A DNA stretch of 64,000 bases from Micropterus salmoides (lineage: Eukaryota; Chordata; Actinopteri; Centrarchiformes; Centrarchidae), in contig NW_024041373.1 of the NCBI RefSeq assembly GCF_014851395.1, positions 24,725,193-24,789,192 of the forward strand, given 5' to 3'. Every line of letters begins with the position of its first letter. Position 1 is the stretch's first letter. A program made the translations under genes and the position numbers. Below the pieces are notes generated by a model that saw only the letters and a program-made list of their open reading frames with translations, did no database searches and had not been told where the DNA came from. Positions 12,130-23,185 of this stretch are shown one piece after another.

Positions 12130-13060
12130 TATACAGTCTCTGCGTAGACTTCTGGTTTATTAGAAGTAAGAAGAGAAGTGACATTTGGACAAATGAACGA
12201 GCACACACATTATTTAGCACGAGAGCTGACAGCCTGTGGATATTTATACCATGAAGCCAGACGAGTCGGGACAGATAGGCTACAAACAGAGAAATCACGG
12301 ATGTTGTGGATTTTCCTATATTCCTATTGCTATAATGTGGGACAGATGTTTTCAAAGCGGTGCTGAAGTTGTCTGTTTATGGTTGGACAGGTAATTTACT
12401 TAAGTCTGTCAGGCTTTAGCGATGCAAATGACAGCTGTTGTTTGATAGCTTTAGCTTGAAGCTGGCCATAATCACACAGAGAGGTGAGGTGTTTCCCATA
12501 TCCGTGGTGTGAAATATGAAATGAACGCAACTATATGTCACCGACTTATTCTCCAGCTTGTGGGTTGGCTTTGCCGGTTACGTTAGCGAGACAATCAGCT
12601 GATCACTAACGGTAATTGGCAATAAATAATGTTAGCTTAGAGCGTGGAAGCATCAGCCAGCTAAACTTTTACTGCCCTGGTAGAAAAATCATGGAAGGTT
12701 AGTTGGACTGGTTTATTCTCCAGCGCTGGCTTTGGCTTGTGGTATAAAATATGTAGCTGGCTTAATTTCATGCAGTTACTCTCCCTCCAGCGCTCTGTTT
12801 TGGCTATGTGAGACAATCAGCTGATCGCTAATAGGCAATAAAACGGTCTCTTACAGCTAGAAGCTCAGATCAGACAGCTAAACCTTTACTGCGCTGGTAG
12901 AAAAAATACATTGTTGGATTAGTTTTATGTAGTTAATCTCTCTCTCCAGCGCTCTGTTATGACTTTGTTCCGTGGACAGAAATGTGTCCTTACCTTCCTG
13001 AGACAACAGATGATGAATATTATTGGTAATAAATAGCTAAACTTCACCCATCCATAATCT
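11770..13060. repeat. Old interspersed repeat with internal tandem duplication
   Basis: It starts TAAAGGTTCAGTGTGTAA, an end I recognise from a common percomorph repeat, including a conserved stretch around ACATCAGAATGAGCC. Inside are an (AAT)n array (12097-12126) and three imperfect copies of a unit containing GAGACAATCAGCTGATC, followed by a TTGGCAATAAA-like stretch and a CAGCTAAAC-type motif, starting near 12586, 12810 and 12998. The right end is not clear. Confidence 0.5.
12097..12126. repeat. (AAT)n microsatellite
   Basis: Ten AAT units inside the repeat that begins at 11770. Confidence 0.95.
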
Positions 13061-13717
13061 ATAATGCATTACATTTTGGAAGAAACTTGCCAAACACTAA
13101 ATGTCACTGAGTACTAACTGATTCTAATGCAGACAGTATTTGTTTAAGAGTTTAGGAGACACAACTTCACATCCACAGAAAGACCTAGTCATACATTTTG
13201 AATAATTACGTAACTATTCTACTAAAGCCTAAAACAAAAAAGTTTAACTGTGTAAGTACGAAGGCCTCATTTGTCCAACATGTCTGTATTACTTAGGCAG
13301 ACTACAGAGCTGGCATGGAAATCACTTCTGAACAGCAAGTTTCCAGATTCCTGGCAGACCACTGCTAGAAAATAGTCTCCATCTTAATCTCTCTCTTTTC
13401 CTCTATCCCTCTCTTCTCAACCTTCCTTGTTTGGTTATTCAATGTGAGTCTAAGCTGTCACCTGCATGGCATGCTATTGTCCTCCTTCATCCTTCTGCTG
13501 TTGCTGTTGTGAATAGCAGTGTGACCAATAGCCCCTCCCACCCAAAATTAAAATAAATTCATTGAGTAAATAAATAAACCTCATTGGCAATTATGTACTA
13601 CTTTGCACATTGCAAGTCAATATTTTACAAGCACACGTGACGTTTGTAGCCTCAGGATGAAGTTTGTAAATCACACTCCACAAGTGCTTGTAGAAATGTT
13701 GTTGCTACCACAAACAA

Positions 13718-13737
13718 ACACACACACACACACACAA
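13718..13737. repeat. (AC)n microsatellite
   Basis: About ten AC units, preceded by CAAACAAA. Confidence 0.9.
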
Positions 13738-14139
13738 ATCTGTGCTAAACAGTCATTGTGGTCATTCATGTATGTATACCAACACGCAAATCAGCACTTG
13801 TGGTTTAATCTGAGGAATACCATCCACACAGAGGCACATGTAATAGCGCAGCCTGACCACATGGAGGCACAACCTGCATATATAACACAAAAATTCACCT
13901 ATCTGAGAATAAGAAATTTGTTTCTTTATCTTGTTTTTCTTTAAAGTTGTTTGTCATCACCAGCCATTGTAAATCACAGCCCAGGTGCCTTTGAGCAAGG
14001 CATCCAATCCCACCCCCATTTGTTGAAAAAAAATATGCAAAAACAAAACTGCAGTGCATTAACACACACTATAAGAGTGTCAATGCAATAATATAAAGAC
14101 TGAGGGAACAAAGGGACAAAGATATAATTTAGTACTCAC

Positions 14140-14193
14140 ATTTTCAATGACAAATGTCCACTCTTTATCTTCAAACTCCTCTGCATGGGGGTC
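14140..14193 (-). CDS. ehbp1: EHBP1 coding exon 4, residues 87-104
   Basis: This 54-bp phase-0 exon encodes 18 residues, DPHAEEFEDKEWTFVIEN, an acidic then hydrophobic segment of the NT-C2 domain that is almost invariant in EHBP1. The acceptor is TTTCTCTTGCAG and the donor is AAT/GTGAGT. The expected continuation in the family (a segment beginning Glu-Ser-Pro and leading to a Gly-Arg-Arg-Lys motif) was not found between 1 and 14139. The next exon therefore probably lies left of the window, making intron 4 longer than 14 kb. Confidence 0.95.
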
Positions 14194-14395
14194 CTGCAAG
14201 AGAAATGTGTGAAGACATGTGCTGAAGTACACATTAAACATTAAACATACATTAAAGCAAACTGCAACCACATTATGGTCATTTGATACAGCATTCAAAT
14301 TACACATCAGAAATAATTCTGAATTATCAACCAACATGGCTTAAGCAATACTGAATAATTATGATGGTAGAATGAAACAATTAATTTCATTAACT

Positions 14396-14660
14396 CAGTG
14401 GTTTTCAAATCACCACTTCATGGGTGTCGTGGATGTTGAGCGGACCTAAAGAAAACGATTAATGTGGTGACATAAACAAGAAAAAATGCTCTGATGCTGG
14501 CAATCCTATTTTGCTAAACTTAATCTTGTTTATTTCAACCACCTGTATTAATGATTGATAAAAATTAAATTAAATTAACTTTACCAGGGGTGGGGGGCCA
14601 TGAATGGCCTTTTTGTGGCTTCTGAAAGGGGGCATGACAGAAAAGGTTTAGGAACCACTT
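14396..14660. mobile_element. hAT-type miniature element, 265 bp
   Basis: The left end is CAGTGGTTTTCAAA and the right end, reverse-complemented, AAGTGGTTCCTAAACC. A perfect 8-bp duplication CATTAACT flanks it (14388-14395 and 14661-14668). CAGTGGTTCTCAAA-like ends are typical of the hAT/Charlie group. It has no coding capacity and lies about 200 bp from EHBP1 exon 4, inside intron 3. Confidence 0.85.
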
Positions 14661-15880
14661 CATTAACTGAATATTTTCATTTTGGTGATAACTGTGCCAG
14701 CAGACTTACAACACAAAACCTGCGACACAGAAAACACAGTTTATGAGTGACAGCTCATCTGCACTGCCAACATTCTCTATCCTCACTCCTTCACCCACTG
14801 ACCAGGAGACTCATTTGTAAAAAAGTGTGCAGCCAAAAGCCAAAGATACCATGCACCCAAAAAAAACCACCCCATAATCGGTCAATGCAAAGCACCTCAT
14901 GAATGTTGAATCAAAGCAACAACTGAAAAGACAGAGATTTTTATGACACACAAATCCGGGTGTTTGTGGGTGAGGACAGGAAGCACATACTGTTTTGTGT
15001 CCACAGCAGTGTTGCTGCTGCAGTTAATGCAGCGACCACATAAACAGGACTGTAGCCTACTTGACATTTAAAGAAAGCGGTCCAATCTAAAGGTGGAGGC
15101 AAAATAAATAATTGCATTGCTCCTTCAGAGCATGTCTGCTACTGGTGAGGGCAAGGGCACACCTGAGCTGTCACGCTGGAAACCCGGGCGGCCTCTCTAT
15201 GACAGGGAAAGAAGTGTGTGTGGTGACAGAGAACGAGGGAGACACCGACATGACGAATCACAGACGAGCCCAGTAAAGCAGTGTTTTATCTTTTACAGCA
15301 TGGCTGTGTAAACATGGCTATGTGCAGGTGAAGATGTATCAGGTGAGAGGACTGGAGAAGGCGGAGTGTGTGTGGCAGCCACCGCAGTGTCTCTGTGTGA
15401 CTGACAGAACAGTCGTGTTCACTGCAGCAATTTTACACACAAAAACTATGGGAAAACTAAATCTTACTACTGATGCTCTGTTCTGCAATTCTTTAATGTG
15501 TTTTGATGTTATCTTGGACTTCTACAACCAATGATGATAATTTCAACAGTTAGCCTGGTTAACTTTGTTGAGGTGGAAAGGCATGCCAGAATTTTCCTGA
15601 ATCCTGCCAACTACTACCACATCCTGGCATCATCCTACTATTTCAACAGCTGCACTGCGCTCTACAATGCATCACAAGTAGAGTGTAAGTAGCATTCATT
15701 CTGGCTCTCTCCTCTGCACTCTGGGGATGGGGAATGTGAAAAAGTGCTGACGAAATATTAACTGGAATTTGATTTGCGATTTGTACATAAGACTCGAAGT
15801 TTACTTACAGGTACTTACATTCTCCTGTCAGCTTTTGCGCATTGTACGTAAAATAGACTTGTTTGTCTGTCCTCCTTTAG

Positions 15881-16069
15881 GGTGGCATAAAGCTCGGTCA
15901 GTTGGAACTTAGCTTGGAAACCGGTGGATCGCCGGATCAAGCATGAACCATTTCCAAAGGTGCCCCCAGACCCCTGAACCCCAAACTGCTCCCCGGGCGC
16001 CGTACGAAAGGCAGCCCACTGCTCCTAAAATTAAGATGGGTTAAATGCAGAGAGGATCTGTCCACCTCC
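15881..16069 (+). mobile_element. tRNA-derived SINE, degenerate
   Basis: The head GGTGGCATAAAGCTCGGTCAG (box A-like) and the GATCGCCGGATCAAGC stretch (box B-like) are followed by a body containing TGAACCCCAAACTGCTCC and a GGTTAAATGCAGAGAGGA tail motif, as in teleost tRNA-derived SINEs. A second SINE head begins immediately after it at 16075. Both heads are preceded by CCTCC(C)TTTAG. Confidence 0.65.
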
Positions 16070-16074
16070 CTTTA

Positions 16075-16280
16075 GGGCGGCAGTAGCTCAGTTCTTAAGG
16101 ATTTGGTTGGAAACTGCTCGGGGCGCCGTACTGAGTGGCAGCCCCCTCGCTCTGACATCTCTCCATGTATTTGTGCATGTGTGTGTATTTCAGACTTGTG
16201 TGTGTATAATACTAAACATTAACAACTGAGTAAATAAACATTGAATTTCCTCTTGCGGAATTAATAAAGTATCTCTTCTT
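16075..16280 (+). mobile_element. tRNA-derived SINE lacking box B
   Basis: It begins GGCGGCAGTAGCTCAG (box A at 16084-16100). The sequence then jumps from GGTTGGAAACTG directly into CTCGGGGCGCCGTA, skipping the box B and central portion present in other copies. It continues with TGACATCTCTCCAT and ends AATTTCCTCTTGCGGAATTAATAAAGTAT, the usual tail (written here in parts: AATTTCCTCTTGCGG, AATTAATAAAGTAT). It is a deleted copy, so transcriptionally dead. Confidence 0.7.
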
Positions 16281-16520
16281 CTCTTTTTCTTCTCGTCTTC
16301 TCATACATGTGTTGAATGCTTTGAAATTATTAAAGGTAACTTTTAATCACATTATTAACACAATAACTGTATATCGTTATAATGACAGGCGTTTCTATTA
16401 CGCCAGTTACTGAGCATCTCAATCTTCATGAAGTTTGGACTTACTGCAAGCCTGTTGTTTCAGACCTCATTCATAGTGGCTAGGTGTAGGCTATTTACAG
16501 GTTTAATGAGCTATTCTAAT

Positions 16521-16973
16521 TAGGGCTGGACAATAAACAATAATTATCACAATATAATTTTTTTCAATAACGATATAACAAATGTTCACTAAATATTCAA
16601 TAAATGTTTAATTTTATTCACCTAAATCACACGGACTTAATTTTTTATTAAGATGTTTATTTGTTGAGGAAACAGGACTGAAAAAAGTTTTTTATTTAAT
16701 TTTACTTGTGCATATTTGTTGACAAAGTTTTATCATAATTGTTTTCAATGTTCTACCTCGGATTTGTGAAGGGATTCACTGTTTGTGTTGACCATAAAGA
16801 AAAGTTTAAACCCCAATTACCCATCAGGTTTCTTCAGCTTTCACTAAGGGGCACAAATCAGCCTTTAAACTCAAAAGAAATAACGATTTGATAATTATCG
16901 TGATAATTATCGATATCGAAAGATATGAAACCTTTTATCGTGAGAACATTTTTAGCCATATTGTCCAGCCCTA
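16521..16973. mobile_element. hAT-type non-autonomous element with perfect 8-bp duplication
   Basis: The terminal inverted repeats are TAGGGCTGGACAATA and its exact complement. ATTCTAAT is duplicated perfectly at 16513-16520 and 16974-16981. The 453-bp interior is AT-rich with subterminal ATTATCG/CGATAAT motifs and has no reading frame. The intact duplication and ends suggest a comparatively recent insertion. Confidence 0.9.
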
Positions 16974-17899
16974 ATTCTAATACATCACTTTGGGCTCTGT
17001 TAATATGAGATTATTGCTCATACTCTTGCCGTTACTTTCTGCTTTTTACAGAAAAAAAGATTAATCAATAAAGTCAATATGGAGTGTTTTGCTGCAGCCC
17101 CAGCACTACAAGAACACACAAGTAAACATGTGCACTGATGGCCTTTCTGTCTGACTGCGCCTGTGACACACCCCGGGAAATCAATATTCCTGCAGTCTGG
17201 CACAACGGTCAAACAGAACACCCACATGGGCACAAACACTGCAAGTCATACAGATGCCTCATTCCTGTTAAATTTTAAATCCTCCATTATTATATAAACT
17301 GTATCTAAGAGCATGACATTATCGGCCATCTCAGTTTATGGTGTTGTCTGCAGTGTTTTAGTGCTGCTGGTAAACATAAGCTGCAGTCAGTGACAGGATA
17401 CAACAGGTTTTTTTGTTGGTAACATGTTTTAACATTAACAAGGATCTTCTTCATAGATAAAATATTTAAAACATCTTTCCATTTAGCTCAAATACAGGTT
17501 TGGAAATGCAGATGTTCTATAAAAATCACGAGTCAAGTGTTTCACTGAGGACTGGCTGGCACCCACTCTGCTTTCTGCACATTGCCTCTGTTTGGATTGA
17601 TCTTGTCTATAGAATGAGGGGTTGGAAGATATAAACAGTGTACATGTTGTGCTATAGCAGAAATATGTCTACTGGTAGAGATTTGGCAATACCATATCCA
17701 CCTCGGAAGCTACCGCTTAGGTAAAGGCTGCAATACCGCTGAATTCAGCTGTTTTCACTACAGAGATTCATGCCAGACAGAGGTCTGACAGCATCTCCAA
17801 ATCACTGTTAGTGTTTGCTTCAACCTTCAATTGACCCACTGCAGAAAAAGGTATTCGATTTTTACAGATTTAGACTGGCATTAAGCAATATTTTTGATA

Positions 17900-18130
17900 T
17901 TAAAGGGGTTCTCCGGCAATTTAGTAATGCACGTTCATTAAGTTTGGTGAAAGGGATGTTCGGACAGACAGATGGTCAAAATCACTGCAGCAGAGACTGC
18001 AGTATGTTTACTTTTAGTCTCAAATATGGCTGAAGCTCTGAAAACTCTGGATCCTACATTCTCCACAATGCAACCAACAGCATCTTATTGTTACACCATC
18101 CCTGTCTGGTAAATGTAAACATCTTTCAAA
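17900..18130. repeat. Probable interspersed repeat
   Basis: The stretch around TTAAAGGGGTTCTCCGGCAA through CTGGATCCTACATTCTCCAC resembles a moderately repeated teleost sequence I have seen in other loci. No ends or duplications are visible, and the class is unknown. Confidence 0.3.
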
Positions 18131-18486
18131 ATCCATCCCCTCAGTTTGTTGTGCAGGCTTTCTGTCAAAAAATTGAAGCATATCATTATACAACTATTTT
18201 AACAGGTGGAGTAGGTCTCTTCATGACTAGTGAACTGACTTTTTTGTAAAACTGGTGGAATGTAAAATGAATTGTATGACTGAAGTTATGTGAAGAGTCT
18301 CTTTCGTACAAAACCTACTGAGAAATTACATTGTGTAGGTTTTCCACCCCCGGTTAGAGTCTTACAATCTCTCAAACCTCCCATATAAAATGTAGACTGC
18401 TCTTTCCAGCAAACAAGCTTAGGCAAGCTGTCTGTAACTTAAGTGCCTAGACAAAAGTGATGAAAGTCGAGAATCTAGTAAGCTAA

Positions 18487-18959
18487 AGCCTCATTTCCAC
18501 TGCATTGTACAGCTTGGCTCGACTGGCTTTTAGTACCAGGCACTTTTTTCAATTTCGTTTTCCACTGCAGATAGTTACCCTCAATGTAGGTGGGATTCTC
18601 AGCTTATTGCCATAGCTTTCATCAGCAGCCAAACAGAGGAAGGTCTGCACTTCCATCAATTGTGGTTTTGGGGGCTGCTATCTTTTAAAATCTGACTCAA
18701 GCAAGGAAAAATAAAAAATGCAGTTGCTATTGATGGTAGCTTGGCTATTTACAAATGGCAGGTTTGTGCAGGATGGCCCGTGTTGAGCATCTGTTCCCTC
18801 TGATCAATCAGTGGTCTGCAGTGTTTTAACTCCTCCTTTTAGTATCGACTTATAGGTGTTACCAAAACAAGTACTACTATCCACAACTGTTGCCAGTGGA
18901 AAACTAAAAACAGAACTGTTCCATACGAGTCAAGCCGTCCATGCAGTGGAAATAAGGCA
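18487..18959. mobile_element. Non-autonomous inverted-repeat element, TAA target duplication
   Basis: The left end is GCCTCATTTCCACTGCA and the right end, reverse-complemented, GCCTTATTTCCACTGCA. Similarity continues inward (GGCTCGAC and GGCTTGAC). TAA flanks both sides (18484-18486, 18960-18962), consistent with PIF/Harbinger. It is 473 bp without a reading frame. The outermost base of the inverted repeat is mismatched. Confidence 0.75.
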
Positions 18960-20595
18960 TAAGCAACCACATAGTTTTCTCAAGTTTGCCCAAATCAGAC
19001 TGGATTTAGATTAGTCAGATGGCCACATATTGCTATGTTTGTGTAAGTAGTAACACATTATCAATAACAACTTGATAAGCTGGTTGTTTATCAGGGCTGT
19101 GTTTGTGTCTCCTAGTGCTCAAACAAACTGTAGCAACTAGAGAACAAGAAAACTTTGAGATTGCAGAGGCCATTTGATTTGTGGCTATACCAAACAGATG
19201 TGGGTGAATGTGATCATTAAAAAAAACAGCTTTATTACTTCCTCTGGGACAGGAAGTGGAAGTGGGCCCAGAATAGAAAGACAGCCGCGCTAGAAAACTG
19301 AGCCAGTACACTTTTAACCAGCAGACATCACAGTGTGGCTTATATGCTTAATTTAAGTCTCAGATTTTTGTCACTTTCACTCCAGTCTTATTTTATGCGA
19401 GTCCCTAAGTATCTAATGCCTTATTGTGCTACAGTATATTGTTGTTAGGTTTATTCATTACCAACTACATATGAACAAAAAGTAATTCCTACACAAAGAA
19501 GAGGCAGGTAAGTAGGTATTTGCGGCATGAGGTCTCGTCAAGACATTGAGACAGGTAACCAGACACTGAGCTCTGAGCTAGCCTGTCAGCACAGAGGCCC
19601 AGCATGTTTAAGTAAGCCAGGCACGGTGACAGATACGGTCTGTAAAGCCCTGTCATTTACAGACCGGCTGTATTACTGTATGTATACGGACCTTCCAGTC
19701 ATAAAATAAAATTAAAATGTAAAAATGTCAATCTGTAAAACTGCATGCAAAGACATTTTCTGTTATTAAAGCTAGGCTATATAGTGTATTTCAGAAGCAT
19801 TTTTTAATTATATTTGTTAAAATTCTCTTTACATCCTGACAGCAATTAAATCAAATGCTCTGGAAAAAATTTAAATAACTCTAGTGTCTGTGGCTGTACT
19901 AGTGTTGTAAACAAATTTCAACACTCGCCTGGTACGCCGAGCTCCAAATCCAGGTAGAATCGTCTGATAGGACCGCTACCTGGGCTAACTAGCCAATTGC
20001 AGCTAGAGTTAGCAGTACACTAAGTTAATTCTGTGTTACAAGAGAAAAGGTTTGTGTTGCAACAATCCCTGATACTTTCGTCCCGATTATAAGGTGCAGC
20101 TCCAAGGTGGAGCTTGAGGTTTCAGGGTTTTTTTCCTGCGACAACCTGATTAATGAAAAGATCCTTCTGATCAACTAATGGTTTAGTCGACTATTAGGAG
20201 GCAGCGTGGATACTTTCAAAAGTGGTCTCTTGCTAGTTTTTCCAACGTTACCTTCCCTAGCTTTAATACTATTTCTCCACAAAAAAATTAAAATCAACAC
20301 ACTTAATATCAATCATCTAGTATTTATGCCTTTCATGTAGTAAAAAAATACACTGCTGTTTTTGGGTGTCGCCCTTTTACAGAAATTTAGCAAATTTTGA
20401 AAATAAAAATTAACATTTGGTGCTAAATCTCCCAATTTTAAAGGTGAGGTAAAAGTGGGTATCACTTTAATTTTTTGTGTAGGTCACTGTTACTGCTATC
20501 TACTAGAATAAGACCCTCATGTCCCAGTAACCACCCTAGTCCACCTTAAACATAGAAATGCTTGTCTCAGTGCTCATTAACCAGCTGTAGCCTAC

Positions 20596-20691
20596 CTTAA
20601 AAAGAGTGACCGTGATCTCAATGTTCTCTGGTACAGGCCACACCACTACTCCTCTGTAGGGATTTTTGATGCCGGGCTGCCAGCTGTGTGA
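20596..20691 (-). CDS. ehbp1: EHBP1 coding exon 3, residues 55-86
   Basis: This 96-bp phase-0 exon encodes 32 residues, beginning SHSWQPGIKNPYRG and ending VPENIEITVTLFK, the central strands of the NT-C2 domain. From memory, mammals have Ala where this sequence has the first Ser; the rest is essentially identical. The acceptor is preceded by a pyrimidine-rich tract ending CTGCAG, and the donor is AAG/GTAGGC. An overlapping longer frame in this place is an intronic read-through and should be ignored. Confidence 0.95.
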
Positions 20692-20800
20692 CTGCAGGAC
20701 AGAGGGACAAAAGAACCAAGAATAATAGTTACAAGTGAAAAAACCTTTGTTTGTTTTATCATTTCTTTATTTAGTTTCAGGATGCCACTCAAATACAAAC
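20692..20800 (-). other. ehbp1: EHBP1 intron 2, 109 bp
   Basis: A very short intron between exons 2 and 3, with donor GTTTGT and acceptor CCTGCAG preceded by a pyrimidine-rich tract. It is free of repeats and close to the minimal size typical of compact teleost introns, in contrast to the neighbouring introns of 6 and 19 kb. Confidence 0.92.
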
Positions 20801-20858
20801 CTTGGAGGATTTCCGTCGACTCCTGCGTGTCCAAACCACGACCAGTTTGTCGGGTTGC
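20801..20858 (-). CDS. ehbp1: EHBP1 coding exon 2, end of Trp35 plus residues 36-54
   Basis: This is a 58-bp exon: one base completing the Trp codon, then 19 codons reading QPDKLVVVWTRRSRRKSSK. The peptide is a hallmark of the EHBP1 NT-C2 domain, with alternating beta-strand residues followed by a basic patch that could contact membrane or partner proteins (inference). The acceptor is CACAG before the exon and the donor is AAG/GTTTGT. It was too short to stand out as an open frame and was found by looking for the expected protein segment. It follows an 18.8 kb intron and is separated from exon 3 by only 109 bp. All frames join without a break. Confidence 0.95.
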
Positions 20859-21141
20859 CTGTGAGGAAGGACAGAGGAGACAGATGAATGAAAAAGGCCA
20901 TGGTATTTCTTCACCAATCCAACTATACATTAGCATGGTAAGACTGTAAGCCCCTCAGCCCAATTGATCAGAGTATGCTTCTTAATGCCTGAAGTTTTAA
21001 AACCCTAATAATCCTACCACTGTACACACAAAAACCAACAACAATAACGCATACACACCTGCACAACCACTCGTATGAATAAATCATGAGACACAGCTAA
21101 ACCCTGCCTTTGTCTCTGTGGACTGCGACATATACAACAGG

Positions 21142-21163
21142 ACACACACACACACACACACAC
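21142..21163. repeat. (AC)n microsatellite
   Basis: Eleven AC units in EHBP1 intron 1, near exon 2. Confidence 0.9.
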
Positions 21164-21479
21164 GGTTAATGTGACAGGAAGAGAACTGGAGGAGGCTGAG
21201 AGTTACGACCACCTAACCCAATCCATGTCAGAGCCACACTGCACTGACAACTTAATTCAATTTTATAACTTTTTAACTTATTTCAAACAGTTGAAAGAGG
21301 CACACGGATGTTTTATTTGGGAAAAGAGAGCAGAATCAGTATCTGGAAAGAAAACGTCGGATAAGTGCATCCCTATTTTTTAGACCAAACCCGAATCAAA
21401 CTGCCAGCACTCAATCATGAGTCTGATCTACCTTAATAAAGCTAGCTCGTAAAAACACATTCACATCCCAAATTCTAGT

Positions 21480-21660
21480 ATATAGGTCAAACCACGCTGT
21501 GGCACAGTTAGCAGATGCCAATCAACAAGACTGTCTGTCAATAGGGGAGTCCAGGTTTAAGTCCTAGTATTAGCAGGTGTCCACCCCATGCTCTTAAGCT
21601 CTCCAGCTACCAAGCTGATGGTCAGTAACTGAGCCTGATCTTCTATCTATCCATTAAAAT
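21480..21660 (+). repeat. Possible degenerate SINE
   Basis: A GGCACAGTTAGCAGATGCC-like head, a box B-like GGTTTAAGTCC at about 21553-21563, and downstream GCTCTCCAGCTACC resemble the order of motifs in the tRNA-derived SINEs elsewhere in the window, but are strongly diverged. Confidence 0.3.
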
Positions 21661-22320
21661 CACTTTCTTCTATTCTGTCAGGTTGTGTTAAAGCTTGATT
21701 GATAAATCCTCCAGTCTGATATTACTCATCACAGATATCGTTATCAACGTAGTTAGAAACTGAAATGCAGAAACTAAAGATGTGGTTCCGGTAATTGAAA
21801 ATAAAAAATAAGTTTCCCTGTGACATAGATTGAGCACCAGAGAGCACTGACATATACATTTTCAACTGTAAAATGTCCCCCAAATTTAAGTCCTGTATAT
21901 ATTCCTATATATTGAAGCTATCCCCTATACCTCTCTTTAGTCTCCCCCTTGTAATGCCTTTGTACAGTCTTACTGTTGTGCTTGTGGTGTTTGGCTTTTG
22001 TGTGAAAAATGTTAGCAGTTACCCATATATTGTTATTAAACTCTCAAACATCATTACTGATGTCTGCCTCAAAAATCCAGCATTGGTCGGGCTGTGATCT
22101 TTTTGCCAAGTCTTATTACTGTCAATATGTGGGAGATAATGCTGAACCTCTTTATCTATGGCGACATTCGCGTATCAGTAGGTTTGTGATACAGCGGTTT
22201 GTGTGCTCATAGTCTGTTAATAGTTAAGCATAGCAAGCATAACACTGGGTTTAAGTGTGCATGGGCTCTTATGTCAAAGACATTCTGGGAAAATAATGAC
22301 TGACTGTGTGACACTCACAC

Positions 22321-22368
22321 GGGGGAGGGGGGGGGGGAGAAAAGAAGAAGAAGAAAGAAGAAGAAGAA
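22321..22368. repeat. Homopurine tract, G-run plus (GAA)n
   Basis: Forty-eight consecutive purines: G-rich first, then AAG/GAA repeats. Purine-rich sequence continues with interruptions to about 22425. It could form triplex DNA. Confidence 0.9.
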
Positions 22369-22507
22369 CACAGAGGGACAGAGAAGGAAGGAAAGATGAG
22401 GAGAGAGAGGAGAGAGGGAGACTGACAGGCAACTATTTCAGCCTTGGAGAGAGGCCTCTAATAGAGAAGCTATTGTCCAACAACACAGGGCATATCAGAG
22501 GGCATGC

Positions 22508-22528
22508 GCACACACACACACACACACA
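22508..22528. repeat. (CA)n microsatellite
   Basis: About ten CA units. Confidence 0.9.
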
Positions 22529-23115
22529 ATACCATCCCCTTATTTTTGCCCTTTGTACAGTACTTGCTGTGCTATGACAAAAATGTAAACCATTCGCCTG
22601 CAGGCTAAGTGATTTCTTCACACGTTTCTAAATCGTTCTCTCTCATGTTCAGCTTCAAACCTCAGGTTTGTGTTCCTTCTGTGTTTAACAGGAATCACTG
22701 AGCCATCAGAGAGGAATGCCACAACAGAAGAAAAACATGTGGATTTTACTGGATGTCGATAACACAAAAGTCTTTCTGTATTTCAGTATTTGCTTCCACT
22801 TAAGAGTGTGAACTCCTCTTGCATTTATCAAACGTCGTAAATACCAAGTTAAGTCTAAACTATGCTGTATGCAAAAAAAGAATCTTATTTGACTCTCAGC
22901 AGCTAAGATAAAATAATTAAATAAAGAATATGCACATGTGATAAACGGTCATTTGGGTTACAGCTCAGATAGAATAAAAAGTATAAAGTCAGATGAAAAT
23001 GTGTTTGTGTGTGTTGGAGAGACAGGGCAGATAAGAATGAAAGTGGGTCAGCAAGCTCAGCAGGAGCTGAGATAAGAGCCTCTGAGATTGACACAAAACA
23101 CATATAAACCCTCTT

Positions 23116-23185
23116 ACATTTACATTAAAAGCATTTAGCTGCAGCTCTTATCCAGAGGAACCTGCGATTAGTAAGCATGTAGGTA
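23116..23185. repeat. Fragment of a common teleost interspersed repeat
   Basis: The run TTACATTTACATTAAAAGC followed by ATTTAGCTGCAGCTCTTATCC is a diverged form of a sequence found many times in fish genomes (usually with GCTTTTATCCAAAGCGAC). Only one edge is present. Confidence 0.4.

Larger units (their letters stand above)
1..14139 (-). other. ehbp1: EHBP1 intron 4, partial
   Basis: This is the non-coding left part of the window. It contains ten (CA)n/(GT)n-type arrays in the first 9 kb, a TTA-flanked inverted-repeat element, a tRNA-derived SINE, a hAT element, several older interspersed repeats, and possible conserved non-coding stretches around 6280-6780 and 8330-8530. Between 9040 and 10700 I see only unique AT-rich sequence. 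Open frames here mostly cross microsatellites and show no splice-compatible coding sequence. Confidence 0.85.
14194..20595 (-). other. ehbp1: EHBP1 intron 3
   Basis: This 6.4 kb intron has canonical ends. It contains a 265-bp hAT-type element (14396), a pair of SINEs (15881-16280), a 453-bp hAT-type element (16521), an old interspersed repeat (about 17900-18130) and a TAA-flanked inverted-repeat element (18487). The remainder, including 19000-20590, is unique sequence without recognisable features. Confidence 0.9.

Noticed and set aside
1..14139. Fifth EHBP1 coding exon (Gly-Arg-Arg-Lys and Asn-Met-Lys-Gln-Tyr segment)
   Set aside because: I looked for codons of this segment on the minus strand and found none that fit, so the exon is taken to lie outside the window. 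A diverged or very short exon could still be missed.
20646..20936. 96-codon minus-strand frame over EHBP1 exons 2 and 3
   Set aside because: It is out of frame with the true exons and reads through both splice sites; the correct exons lie inside it in other frames.
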